This document shows positions 44,220 through 54,969 of a stretch of 64,000 nucleotides of DNA, in pieces (the stretch's first letter is position 1; each line of letters starts with the position of its first letter). The notes below the pieces were generated by a model. The model was not told the DNA's origin. It saw only the letters and a list, made by a program, of their open reading frames with translations, and did no database searches. Both the position numbers and the translations under genes were made by a program. Source of the DNA: Orobanche coerulescens (taxonomy: Eukaryota; Streptophyta; Magnoliopsida; Lamiales; Orobanchaceae); contig CM065818.1 of assembly GCA_033398695.1 (NCBI GenBank), positions 52,918,001-52,982,000 on the forward strand, in the 5' to 3' direction.

Positions 44220-46425
44220 ATGGCCTCTTCCAATTCCGGCTCGGGCCGTACTGGTAAGGGCAAAAACGTTATGAAGAACGATTCTACTATTGGAAATAGA
44301 CCACGAGGCCCTCTTCGTCTACGTGGTGTTGTTATTCGAGAGGATCCCGACGAATCAACTTACGTCGGTGGTGAAGATCCTACTCGGAATTCTCAATTTC
44401 GAAGGGTGCCCAATCGTCGTGAACGTGAACAAATGGAGGAGGAACAAATCCACTCCGATTTTGAAATTGCATCAAGCCTTGCTCAACAAGATGACGATGA
44501 AGTTATTCCATCCAGTTTCCAAGAAGACGAGCCCATTAATTTGGAGGACGATATGGACGAGTTTGAAGATGGCGGCCTTGGATCGGACCACCGGGCTCGG
44601 CGATCAACGGCGGGGAAGAAGGAACGAACTCCGCGTTCTAACGTCTTCACGGTGTACTTCAAAAAAGTACATGTTAAAGATCCCGATAGTGGCAAAATAA
44701 TCACAAAGGCCATTTGCAAAATTTGTGGCAAATCCTATGTTTTTAACGCGGGGAACGGCTATGGCACATACAACAAGCACATTAGAAATGTGCATCCTCC
44801 CAACAAAGGTAAACAAACGCAACTCACTTCCACTCCCGGCGAGCAAGGTACGCCCGAAATCTCTCTTTTTAAGTTTAATGATATTGTTGCTAGGGAAGTA
44901 ATGGCTCGATTTGTTAGTATGGAATCTCTTGCTTTTCAATTTGCCGATAACATGCGTTTTGAAAATTCAATGAAATTAGCATATAATCCTTTAGCTAAAC
45001 GAATACCACGTACCACTATGACTAGGACCATAGTTAAATTAGCTAAAAGATATAAAATACAACTACGAAATATTTTAACTACTTTACCACATAGAGTTTC
45101 TGTTTGCTCTGATATTTGGACATGTGCTTTTAAAAAAAATTCTTACATGGGTATGACTCTTCATTGGGTTGATTTGCAATGGAACTTAAACAAACGTGTT
45201 ATATGTTTCAAAAAATTTAATTGTGCTCATACTGCCGAAAATATTGCACTCATTATCTTAAAAATTTTGCAACAATTTAAGATTACCAAAAAAATATTTT
45301 CAATTGGTTTTGACAATGCAAGTGCTAATACTGCTACGGTACCTTCTTTAATTGCTGCATGTAATGCTACTTTACAAGGTAGATATTTTCATACCCATTG
45401 TATTGCTCATATATTAAACTTGTGTGTTCAAGATGGCCTTAAACATTTAGATAGACAATAAATCCAATTAGGAAAGCTGTTGAATTATTACGTGATAAAC
45501 AAAAATTACATAGGTTATGGCTCAAATTTTGTAAAACTCAAACTGGACGTAGCAAGTGCTTTAACATAGATGTATGCACTAGGTGGAATTTAACATATGA
45601 AATATTGAATTCAACGTACGAATTTAAGGATTTATTAGTACAATTTTTTACAACTGAAGTTAATTCTATGATTTTATTGCCTAGTTATTGGGATGAATGT
45701 TACGATCTTGTTCAACTACTTCAAGTTTTTGAAACGGCTACTAAAGATCTATCGGGTGTCTATTATCCTACTTGTTCACGTGTTCTTTATCATTGTACTA
45801 TGATAATTTCTCAATTAGATCATTGTAGTACTTTTCAAAATTTACAATTACCCGTTACTCTCATGGTAAAAAAATGGATAAAATATTTTAAACAAGTTCC
45901 TAACGTTTTTTTAATTGCAAAATATTTAGACCCGTCCTTCAAATACGAAGGTGTGTGCAATCTTTTAGAAATTTATTATAAATTTTTTGAAGAAATAAAA
46001 TATTGTGAAAGTCTTCTTACTTATGAAACTTTAGAATTGCCAAATTTTATGGAAATCAAAACTAGTCTTTATTGTGATTTACAAAATCTTTTTCAAGAAT
46101 ATACTTCAAAATATAGTGGAAATGTCAGTCGTAAACAAACGGTTAAGATCAGTGGTTCTTCCTCTTATGGATTTCACACTAGTACTCAAGCGGGTCAAAT
46201 GCTTCAATCGTTTTTCGCAAATAAAGGTCATAGTAGTCAACCCCAATTTTCCGAACTAGAAGAATACCTTAGGGAGCCGAAGGGAGGGGAATTACTTAAT
46301 GCAGGGCCAAATGACGTGGACGTGTTAAATTGGTGGTCAATCAAGCAAGGTCAATACCCCATTCTTGCAATCATGGCGAAAGAGATATTTTCTATCCCGG
46401 CATCAACGGTAGCGGTCGAGCAAGC
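44220..46425 (+). pseudogene. hAT transposase with BED finger, first part, one frameshift
   Basis: The start MASSNSGSGRTGKGKN at 44220 follows the TATA box. A long acidic region is followed by a BED zinc finger (VYFKKVHVKDPDSG... AICKICGKSYVF...YNKHIRNVH). The catalytic domain follows: RVSVCSDIWT with the first Asp, SIGFDNASANT with the second Asp, and HTHCIAHILNL. The frame hits a TAA at 45459-45461; one base earlier the frame INPIRKAVELLRDKQ continues through WNLTYEILNSTYEF to LNWWSIKQGQYPILA and IPASTVAVEQA, where Tat2 interrupts at 46426. So there is one single-base indel near 45456 and one insertion. Confidence 0.9.
46421..46425. repeat. Left target-site duplication of Tat2 (CAAGC)
   Basis: CAAGC before TGTTGTGTC at 46426 and again at 50906-50910. 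The two copies fall in the same codons of the hAT dimerisation region (VEQA / QAFSEGG), so the insertion point is certain. Confidence 0.95.
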
Positions 46426-47569
46426 TGTTGTGTCAAGATTTAACACCTTCCGACTGGCGATCGCCTCCGAGGCCGAGCGACCGACTTACTGCCGAGCGGC
46501 CAAGGCAGATTCGCTGAGGCCGACCAGCGACCGAGCCTCAACCTGGGCCGGCTAAATCGGCCAATCAAGGTCCTGTGACAAGTCCTGCCGAGCGATCGAC
46601 CTCGATACGATCATCACTCGGTACTCGGCGACCGACTCTGGCGATCGACTAACGGACGATCCTCTCTCGCATCCGCCGATCGACCCTTGGTGACCGACCT
46701 CTCAGGCATCTCACGGCCGACCCTTGGTAACCGACCATTGCCGACCTTCAGTGACTGGCCGATGGCCATCCAGTCGGCCAAGGCCGAGCAAACAGGACAG
46801 CACCCACGTGCAGATCCACAAAAGGCGCTGACAAACCTGTCACCTACCTCACCTACCAACAGAGCCCAGACCTGCGAAAGGAGCTGACGGACAAGACATG
46901 TGACTAAAGCCTGTCACCTACCCTGACAAAGTCCGCCGAAAGTAACAAAGTGGGACCTCCTGTGACAGTACTTCCGGACGCGTGCCGGCTCCTCATTGGG
47001 CCACTCAGCTAGCTGCCGGCTGGATCTATGGACTTTTGGCAAACCCACGTGCCCTTTAGGACGATCGCCTGCTACATTAAATGCCGAAAGGCGATCGCCC
47101 ACTAGGGGACAGGGCCCCTCAGCCTCTATATATACAAGGCAGCAGGCACTTGTAAAAGGGACCGAGACTCTGACTCTCTGAACTGTCTGCATTCCCGCAT
47201 TTCACACCATACAGAAGCAAATTACTTACACTTGGCTAACATCCAACTCTTGGCAACAGCTTTCTTTCGGTCTTACTTCTCCGGTCTTTTCTCCTCGAGC
47301 AGACACGGCGGGACGAAGAACACCGAGCTTCGCTCAAGAGCCGGATCAACAGAGTCTTTACACTCATCAGATTTAGATTTCTCTCATTAATACTTGTATC
47401 CACGAATATTCGTATTAATAACATCTCGCGAGTGCATTCAAGCCCGGGCCTAACAAACCCGGCAAATCTTGTATTATTTAATTTCTCACTGACGTGCTCC
47501 CGCAACTGTTGTTTGTTGTCCGTCTTCCAAAGAATATTAATCTTCGGATAAATATTTTGGGCAACAAAT
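46426..47569 (+). repeat. Tat2 5' LTR (1144 bp)
   Basis: Begins TGTTGTGTCAAGATTTAAC and ends GGGCAACAA with a changed last pair of bases against the 3' LTR. A CTCTATATATACAAGG box (about 47135-47150) is a likely promoter. Differences from the 3' LTR are mostly small indels in the first 200 bp. Confidence 0.9.
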
Positions 47570-47792
47570 AATCGCGCTAGAAGAAGGGGATCCAACCCAC
47601 GATTTTAAATACCTACCGTCCCGAAGAACACTCACTGTTCTCGGGGCAGATACATGAAGTGACACTCTCTGCACTTCAAAGAAATCCTTCAGAAAACATC
47701 TCTTCACCCTCCGCGCCGAAGAAAGCCGACGGCCCGGCCAAACCCCTGTTCCGTCCCGGTCGAGCCACGGCCGATGGTGGAAGGTAGCCGCC

Positions 47793-48920
47793 ATGATCGA
47801 GACGCTCGATCCGTCCTCGGACGGCGGCCCAAGCCTCTCGCTCGATCGGTTCCGAACCAAGGAACAGATCGAAGGGGCCCTGGCCGTCCTACAGGAGCGA
47901 CGGAGTGCTCTCGACGCGCCTCCAGCTACCGCCCCCCCGGTCTCTCGCCGGAAGATCAAGCGGAAGCTCAAGGCACTACTGGCCGAGCGATCGCCAGGAG
48001 GCTCCCGACCGCAGGAAGAGGCGCTCGCCAGCCGGGGCACCTCTGTCTTCGATCACCTGGGCAGTGACCCGACCTGGCTACCGGGGCAGTCCGGCCCCAT
48101 CTACGAGACGACGGAGTTTGAGTCCGTCACCAGGAGCTCGGCCTATCCGACTCCCAGAAGGCAGCCCAGCCGTCTGGCTCCCCCTCGCCAAATTGCCAAG
48201 GTCGGCAGCAGCGGAGCCCGGAGATCGGTACACGATCGCCTCGGCTCCTGCTCCCAAAGCCGATCAGCAAGCGACCAAGCCACGGCAATGGCTGCGATGC
48301 AACGTCAACTCAACGACATGAAGGCGCTCCTGGAATCTGTGGCGGGCGCCAAGAAGACGATCGCCGGGCCAAGCGAGCCGCTCGCGATCGACATCGAGCT
48401 CGCCCCCGTGCAGCACAGGATCGCTCCCCCGCAAACACCCGTGTACGAGGGGCGATCGGACCCCCAAGTGCACCTGAGGAAGTTCAACATCTACATGACC
48501 GGGTGTGGGGCATCTGACGCGACCAGATGCCGAATGTTCCCTCTGACGCTGGACGACCTCGCCCACCGGTGGTACACTTCATTGCCACCTCGGTCCATTG
48601 GCTCCTTTAACGAGCTGGCGCACGGCTTCACTGAGTACTTCGCCACCAGGGTCGTCCGGCCCGAAGGTCCCCTTCGCATGATGCAAATCAAGCAGGGAGA
48701 AGAAGAGTCCGACTCGGACTACATCGACCGGGTAGACGTAATCATCCTCAATGGCGAGCCCATAAGCGATGAGACCGCCCTCTACGCGGTCCTAGGAGGA
48801 TTTCAGGGTTTTTCGCCTATGTTCAGGCATCTCACGAAGACCCAACCTACGACCTACGCAGCCTTCCGGGCAAGAGCCGCAGATTTTCTGGCCAGGCAAA
48901 GGTTTCTTCTTAGCCTGTGA
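47793..48920 (+). CDS. Tat2 gag-like protein, 375 aa
   Basis: An uninterrupted frame from MIETLDPSSDGGPSLSLDRF. An N-terminal Arg/Pro-rich region is followed by a short helix (MAAMQRQLNDMKALLESV). The retrotransposon gag domain runs from about residue 190 to 370: DPQVHLRKFNIYMTGCGASD, LTLDDLAHRWYTSLPPRSIG, YFATRVVRPEGPLRMMQIKQ, YIDRVDVIILNGEPISDETA, FRARAADFLARQ. It ends abruptly with RFLLSL, whereas the Tat1 copy goes on to a YHKSHGH zinc-binding-like end; the nucleic-acid-binding tail is missing. There is no protease or RT after it. It could still form particles with an autonomous partner; that is inference. Confidence 0.85.
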   Translation: MIETLDPSSDGGPSLSLDRFRTKEQIEGALAVLQERRSALDAPPATAPPVSRRKIKRKLKALLAERSPGGSRPQEEALASRGTSVFDHLGSDPTWLPGQSGPIYETTEFESVTRSSAYPTPRRQPSRLAPPRQIAKVGSSGARRSVHDRLGSCSQSRSASDQATAMAAMQRQLNDMKALLESVAGAKKTIAGPSEPLAIDIELAPVQHRIAPPQTPVYEGRSDPQVHLRKFNIYMTGCGASDATRCRMFPLTLDDLAHRWYTSLPPRSIGSFNELAHGFTEYFATRVVRPEGPLRMMQIKQGEEESDSDYIDRVDVIILNGEPISDETALYAVLGGFQGFSPMFRHLTKTQPTTYAAFRARAADFLARQRFLLSL

Positions 48921-49753
48921 GCAGCGCGATCGTCACCCGGACGACGATCTCCCGCCCGATCGCCAATATCGACCTACGAATAAGCGATCGGCAGCCGAGC
49001 GACGATCGCCGTCTTCCGGCCCGATCGCCGATCATCACGCTACATCATCCGCAGTCCGGAGGACACGATCGCCATCTACAGTCCAGCATATAACATGACG
49101 GACTAAGGCATAAGATCGCCTCCACCGCACATCATAAAGCCATGGTCCTGGCAGTCGATGGAACCGGCTGTTTCGGCCATGCAAGGTCCCTTTCGGCCAA
49201 GATCGCCCGCCCTTCGTTTAAATACGAGGCCGGCATAGTCGGAGGGCTCTCCAACATTAATCAGTGGACACATGCCACAATCCCCGTCTCAACGTACACC
49301 ATCGAGGTCGGCCATCTCCATGGCTGGCCGAGGTGGAAGCAGAGCTAACAAGCCGCGGGCGTGGAGTTGATTCATCCGACGCTGCCCCGCGCAAGGACTC
49401 CTCTAGACCGAGACCGCACGCCCTTCGTTTAAATACGAGGCGAGGCGCAGCCTAACAGAGGACCCTCATAATAAAGTGAGTCACGAGACACTCATTGTCT
49501 TCGCGCACCAAGACACGGTCATGGGGTCGGTCCATCGATCTCCGCGACTGTGCACGATTCCTCAAACAAAGCGAAACCACCGAGTTTCCATGGGGGATCG
49601 GCCAATGTTGTTTTTTGCAGGTACAAGACCGAAAGATAGCTAAGCCAATCGACTATGGTAGCCCAAGTCCGAGTCCTAAGTCGGCTCAGCAAGGTCGCCA
49701 GCAAGAACCACCTCGCCCCATGCCTTCAACATAGGAGCAAGCTGGGGGGCAAT
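48921..49753 (+). other. Tat2 3' non-coding region with CGATCG-rich repeats
   Basis: Non-coding DNA between the gag stop and the PPT. It is rich in CGATCG words at first. Two partial repeats about 209 bp apart contain CGCCCTTCGTTTAAATACGAGG (given here as CTTCGTTTAAATACGAGG at 49213 and 49422). The last 14 bp are the PPT. The same words occur inverted in Tat1 at 51545-51580 and 51735-51770. Confidence 0.75.
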
Positions 49754-50905
49754 TGTTGTGTCAAGATTTAACACCTTCCGACTGGCGATCGCCTCCGAGG
49801 CCGAGCGACCGACTTATCGCGAGCGGCCAAGGCAGATCTGCGAGCAGCGGCGAGCGATCGAGCCTCAACCCCGGGCCGGCTAAATCGGCAATCAAGGTCC
49901 CAGGACAAGTCCGGTGCGAGCGATCGACCTCAGATACGATCATCACTCGGTACTCGGCGACCGACTCTGGCGATCGACTAACGGACGATCCTCTCTCGGC
50001 ATCCGCCGATCGACCCTTGGTGACCGACCTCTGGGCATCCACGGCCGACCCTTGGTAACCGACCATTGCCGACCTTCAGTGACTGGCCGATGGCCATCCA
50101 GTCGGCCAAGGCCGAGCAAACAGGACAGCACCCACGTGCAGATCCACAAAAGGCGCTGACAAACCTGTCACCTACCTCACCTACCAACAGAGCCCAGACC
50201 TGCGAAAGGAGCTGACGGACAAGACATGTGACTAAAGCCTGTCACCTACCCTGACAAAGTCCGCCGAAAGTAACAAAGTGGGACCTCCTGTGACAGTACT
50301 TTCGGACGCGTGCCGGCTCCTCATTGGGCCACTCAGCTAGCTGCCGGCTGGATCTATGGACTTTTGGCAGGCAGCCCACGTGCCCTTTAGGACGATCGCC
50401 CCATTACATTAAATGCCGAAAGGCGATCGCCCACTAGGGGACAGGGCCCCTCAGCCTCTATATATACAAGGCAGCAGGCACTTGTAAAAGGGACCGAGAC
50501 TCTGACTCTCTGAACTGTCTGCATTCCCGCATTTCACACCATACAGAAGCAAATTACTTACACTTGGCTAACATCCAACTCTTGGCAACAGCTTTCTTTC
50601 GGTCTTACTTCTCCCGGTCTTTTCTCCTCGAGCAGATTACCGGCGGGACGAAGAACACCGAGCTTCGCTCAAGAGCCGGATCAACAGAGTCTTTTTACAC
50701 TCATTGTATTTAGATTTCTCTCATTAATACTTGTATCCACGAATATTCGTATTAATAACATCTCGCGAGAGCATTCAAGTCCGGGCCTAACAAACCCGGC
50801 AAATCTTGTATTATTTAATTTCTCACGGACGTGCTCCCGCAACTGTTGTTTGTTGTCCGTCTTCCAGCAATATTAATCTTCGGATAAATATTTTGGGCAA
50901 CAACA
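49754..50905 (+). repeat. Tat2 3' LTR (1152 bp)
   Basis: TGTTGTGTC ... GGGCAACAACA, directly after the PPT and before the right CAAGC. It is the better preserved LTR at its 3' edge. Confidence 0.92.
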
Positions 50906-50910
50906 CAAGC

Positions 50911-51154
50911 CTTTAGCGAGGGAGGATACATGCTCGACGAACGAAGATCCCAACTGGCACAACATAATCTTGTAGCTCAACTATTGCTCAAAGATCATAC
51001 ATTGGCCGAAGCAAGAGAGCAAGAGAACAAATGGGATGATTTGTTCCAAGAATACCCAATAACGACGACCGAGGCCGAGACCACCGATGCGAGCGAGTCC
51101 TCTCAATGCACCGAAGGCGAAGACTTCGACGATGACTTCGACTTCAACATGTAG
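50911..51154 (+). pseudogene. hAT transposase C-terminus (dimerisation domain end)
   Basis: The continuation of the transposase after Tat2: AFSEGGYMLDERRSQLAQHN, then LVAQLLLKDHTLAEA, the end of the hAT dimerisation domain, and an acidic tail finishing EDFDDDFDFNM before TAG at 51152-51154. The frame is open. With the first part it accounts for a full-length Ac-like transposase apart from the frameshift near 45456. Confidence 0.92.
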
Positions 51155-51270
51155 AAGACTTTATTGTTAGTAATTAGGATTATCATTAGTAATTTATGAA
51201 ATTTAATGTATTTTTTAAAAGAGTTTAATACTCCTTCATGGGTTTTCTTTTCGGTTCTTTCCCATCTCCG

Positions 51271-52160
51271 TATGTAATTGAATAGGGACGATCGTCGTAT
51301 ATATAGCTCCGCCTTTCCCCCTTGTTTTTGTTCACTTAGCGAAAGTAAGGGGACAAAAATAAATCGTTGAGTGAGCGGTCTTCAATTTTGCAGATTCCTC
51401 AAGGAAGGCCGTCCATCTCGGTCTTGAGAAACTGTGCACAATCGCGGAGTTCGATGGACCGACCTCCACGACCGTGTCTTGTGCGCGAGCGATATTCCAT
51501 CTGATGGCTAAGTTCTCGCGACTCACTTAATTGTTAGGGTCCTCCGTAGACTGCGCCTCGCCTCGTATTTAAACGAAAGGCCTGCGGTCTTGGCCTGGAG
51601 GATTCCTTGCGCGGGGCGTCGTCGGATTAATCGACTCCACGAGTGCGGCTTGTTAGCACTTTTCTACCTCGGACCACCATAAAGATGGCGACCCTCGACG
51701 GTATACATTGTGACGGGGGGAGGGACGCGTCGCATTGTCCGGGAAGGATCCACCTCGTATTTAAACTAAGGGCGAGCGATCGAAGCCCAAAGGAACCTTG
51801 CATGGATAGATAGTCTGTTTCATCGATTTTCGCGACCATGACGGCACTTTTCTACCTTGGACCATCATGTCAGATGATGATCCTCGACGGTATATGTTGT
51901 GCTAGGGGAGGCGATCGCTGCCTAGGCCCATCATGTTGATGACGAACTTTAGAGGGCGAGCGAGTCATCCTCTTTTTTGAGGTGTTTGCTCAGGCAGTAT
52001 CCTTTGGTTTGACAAGGCGGGAATCGGGGAGAGACTTCCGGAGTTTCCTACTCTTGATTGAAGCATATAGATTCGGTCGCCGAGGTTGATCGAGGGTCGG
52101 CTCGTATGAGCTTTCCGGCCTATTCACGTTCGACTATGGCGACCGTATCGGGAGAGTGAT
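51271..52160 (-). repeat. Tat1 3' region with two ~190-bp tandem units
   Basis: On the plus strand CCTCGTATTTAAACGAAAGG (51561) and CCTCGTATTTAAACTAAGGG (51752) recur 191 bp apart. GCACTTTTCTACCTCGGACC (51655) and GCACTTTTCTACCTTGGACC (51843) recur 188 bp apart. They are imperfect tandem units between gag and the antisense ORF. Tat-group elements are known for variable tandem repeats in their 3' untranslated region. No gene. Confidence 0.72.
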
Positions 52161-53580
52161 AGGGCTCTGGCTAAGCCAATAAGCTGTCCAACTTTCCCTC
52201 CTCGAACAATCTCCAGAGTTGTCTGAGGAGGTCGCGTCATTGGTTGGTGTTGTGGCCGTGACTCTTGTGGTAAGCATAATATTGATTGCGGTCCAGATGA
52301 CCATGGTCCCTTATTGCCTTTGTCTTGTTTAGCGGTTCGCGCCCCTTGATGGCGTAAAAAATATGGGCCGGAGTTCGGTTGAACTTGTGGAGGAGATGGG
52401 CTTCCACATCCTCGAAGGCCTTGAGATCGCCAGGTGGCTTGGTGACTGCCTTTTTGGTTTTGGCGATCGCCGTCTTTCGGACAGGAGGGGGCGTTCCTTC
52501 GCCTAGGCGGAGGGTGAGTAGCATTTGTCTGGCCAGAAAGTCGGCAGCCTTAGCGCGGAAGATCGCGTAGGTTGGGGGGGTGTCCTTTGTGAGATGTCTA
52601 AACATGGGCGAATGACCGTAGAATCCCCCCAGGACCGAGTAGAGGGCGAGCTCGTCGCTGATGGGCTCGCCGTTGAGGACTATTTCATCCACCCGGTCAA
52701 TGTAATCTGCATCGGATTCGTCTTCCCCCTGCCTGATTTTCATCATGCGGTGGGGGCATTCTGGTCTGTCGACCTTGGCGGCGAAGTATGACGTGAAGTC
52801 ACTCGCCAGTTTTTCAAAAGAGATGATCGATCGCAGTGGTAGTGAGACGTACCACATGTGGGCCAGGTCGCCCAATGTTAACGGGAAGATTCGGCACTTG
52901 GTTACGTTTGATGCCCCACATCCGGTCATGTAGATCCGAAACTTGCTCAGGTGAGTCTCGGGGTCCGATCTCCCTCCATACAGAGGTGTTTTGGGAGGAG
53001 CGACCCTTGGTTGCACGGGGGCAAGCTCGATGTGGACCGCAAGTGGTTCAGTCGGTCTGATGATCTTTCTACTGGCGCTTGCCCCAGTATCCAAGAGCGC
53101 TTTCATCTCGTCGAGCTGGTGCTACATAGCGGCCATCGCCGCGGCCTAGCTGCTCGCAGTTAGGCGCTCGAAGCGGGAGCCAAGACGATAAAGTATTGAC
53201 CCCCTGGCACTCGGAGCGGGAGCTAGACGGCTGACCTGTAATTGGTTCGGGGTTAGGTAGGACGAACTCCTGGTGACGGACTCGGATTCTGTCGTCTCAT
53301 GGTTTGGGCCAGAATGCCCCGGTCGCCATGATGGATCGCTTCCCAAGCGACTGAATACGGAACCGTCCCACCTAGCGAGAGCCTTTTCTCGCAAATTGGG
53401 GCTTTCTGACGATCGATCGCCCAGTAGCCCCTTGAACTTCCGTTTCCCCATGCAGAGGATGACTGAGGGGGTTATAGCGGGCACAGCGCATGCTCTCCGT
53501 GGCTCCTTTAGGATGGCCATAGCCTCTTCGATCTGTTCCGCGGTTTAGAACTGGTCGAGCGAAAGGCTGGGGCCGTCCCT
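52161..53580 (-). pseudogene. Tat1 gag, with several premature stops
   Basis: Homologue of the Tat2 gag. The ATG position of Tat2 is lost, and a stop follows early (SLDQF*TAEQIEEAMAILKE). Two TAG codons lie near 53150 and 53125 (LTASS*AAAMAAM*HQLDEM) where Tat2 has Gln. From 53106 down a 289-codon frame holds the gag domain (DPETHLSKFRIYMTGCGASN, YIDRVDEIVLNGEPISDELA) and extends beyond the Tat2 end to DRNQYYAYHKSHGHNTNQ, a Tat-type His/Cys-like end. A TGA then precedes RDLLRQLWRLFEEGKLDSLL. The Gln stops fit C-to-T transitions. Confidence 0.85.
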
Positions 53581-53837
53581 CAGGTGCGGGATCGAGAGTC
53601 TCGCGTCGCCGCGGCTACCCTATGCCGTCGGCTGGGGCTCGGATCAAGCTGGTATATGAAGTCCGGCGGTTCGGAGAGTGGCTCTCTTCGATGTGGTGGC
53701 AGACGTCATGACTCTGAAGGTTTTTCTTTGAAGAGCAGTGAGTGTCACTTCAAGTATATGCCCCAGAGAACAATGAGTGTTCTTCGGGACGGTAGGAAAG
53801 AAAATAAAGGTTAAGACCTCCTACTTGTAGCGCCAAT
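53581..53837 (-). other. Tat1 leader with PBS
   Basis: The minus strand from 53837: ATTGGCGCTACAAGTAGGAG. The TGGCGC start right after the LTR is the usual PBS form in Tat-like elements. The leader up to the former gag start is non-coding and parallels 47570-47792 of Tat2 (shared AAGTGACACTC and ACTTCAAAG words). Confidence 0.7.
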
Positions 53838-54964
53838 TGTTGTTACCCAAAATATTATCCGGAGATGATATTGCTGAAATGGTCGAGTAACAAACAAATG
53901 CGAGAGCACGTCCGTGGGGAAAGTAAATAACACAAGATTTGCCGGTGTTGTTAGTCCCGGGCTTGAATGCTCTCGCGATATATTATTAATACAAATACTT
54001 GGGAGTACAAATATTAATGTTAGAGTACAATTACAATGAGTTTAAAGACCCTAGTTATCTTAGCTATTGAGCATAAAGATTGCCGGAAGAACCAGATATG
54101 ATGCTCTGTGAGTTCTTGTTACAACGATGGGGTGCTGTGACGATTGTGAGAAATCGACGGTCTCTCACATTGTGTATTAGCTGGAAGTCTGAGCTCCTGG
54201 GCTTACGAGTCTCTTCGAATCTGTACTGTAGGGAGTTCTTGCCTCTGCCGACCGTCTTCTGGTTGAGAGGTGTTGAGAGAGAAATCCTGAGATAGATTCA
54301 AGAGAGGAAGCCGAGAGTCTGAAAGTGTGTACGTAGGTGGATGTATTTGTCAATGTTTTTCTGTCGTGAGTGGAACCTTTTTTCTATCCTTTTTCCAGTT
54401 GCTGGAGGTTCTCTATTTATAGCAATGGGAGTTGTTGGGCGATCGCCTCCGCTGTATTATAATAATCGGGCGATCATCTTTAGCACATGGGTTGGTCTCC
54501 TTATAGTCCGCAGGAGTTGCTGGATGCCAAAAGTGCGAACCAATGAGAGGCCAACATGCATCTGAGTCACTGTCTTAGGAGGCCTTACTTAGGACCTTTC
54601 GGCGGGTCTGTCGGTAGGTGAGGCCGTCCTTGTCACTGACAGCTGCTGATGGGCTGGAGTCAACGATCCATGTTCTGCGGCGCCTTTTGCGGATCTGCAC
54701 ATGGGTCCTTGCTTTGTGATCCAGTCTTCGTAGTCTTTGACGGATGATGGCCTCGTTCATGGAACAGGACGGTCGTCCTTGATCGGGCACCAGAGTCGAT
54801 CTCTAGGTGCCAAAAGGCGATCGCCTTGAGAGTCGATCGCTAGATGCTTGAAGGTGGACTGTTACCTTCGTTTTGATAAGTTTGTCGTAGCTTATTTGGT
54901 CGCGAACTCGGTCGCTCGGCCCTTATACCGATCGCCGTCGTGGCATATAAATTGCCGCACAACA
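53838..54964 (-). repeat. Tat1 5' LTR (1127 bp)
   Basis: Same length and termini as 41743-42869, followed by the right CCTTC. Differences between the two copies are mainly transitions. Confidence 0.92.
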
Positions 54965-54969
54965 CCTTC

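Larger units (their letters stand above)
46426..50905 (+). mobile_element. Tat2: gag-only Tat-like LTR element, plus strand
   Basis: LTRs of 1144 bp (46426-47569) and 1152 bp (49754-50905), termini TGTTGTGTC...CAACAACA, a PBS-like CGCGCTAGAAGAAGGGG (47574-47590), a PPT (GCTGGGGGGCAAT, 49741-49753) and CAAGC duplications define a complete 4.48-kb element. The interior of 2.18 kb encodes only a gag-type protein. Its gag is clearly homologous to that of Tat1 and the 3' regions share CGTTTAAATACGAGG words, but the LTRs are different, so it is a sister family and not a copy of Tat1. Confidence 0.92.
43629..51270 (+). mobile_element. Autonomous-type hAT (Ac-like) transposon, interrupted by Tat2
   Basis: The left terminus TAGAGGTTCCCAAA at 43629 is followed by 350 bp of subterminal GGTTCCGGAACC-type repeats, a promoter and a transposase gene. 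The gene's last part resumes at 50911 after Tat2. The right end is unclear: a CGGTTCTTTCCC remnant near 51256 may be the decayed right subterminal region. I could not find an inverted TAGAGGTTCCC or a matching 8-bp duplication. The candidate left target is ACTGGGAG (43621-43628). Confidence 0.7.
41743..54964 (-). mobile_element. Tat1: Tat-like Ty3/gypsy element, gag-only, minus strand
   Basis: Two 1127-bp LTRs (41743-42869 and 53838-54964), perfect CCTTC duplications, a PBS on the minus strand (TGGCGCTACAAGTAGGAGG, next to 53837) and a PPT (AGCTAGGGGGCAAT, next to 42870) define the element. It has a damaged gag, no pol, a tandem-repeat 3' region and an antisense ORF next to the 3' LTR. Gag type, PBS and antisense ORF fit the Tat lineage, in which extra antisense ORFs are documented. 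A hAT transposon with Tat2 inside it interrupts the antisense ORF. Confidence 0.88.

Noticed and set aside
46426..50400. GCGATCGC-rich DNA as cyanobacterial contamination (HIP1 motif)
   Set aside because: The sequence is a plant Tat-like retrotransposon with LTRs, PBS, PPT and gag, inserted with a target duplication in a plant hAT gene.
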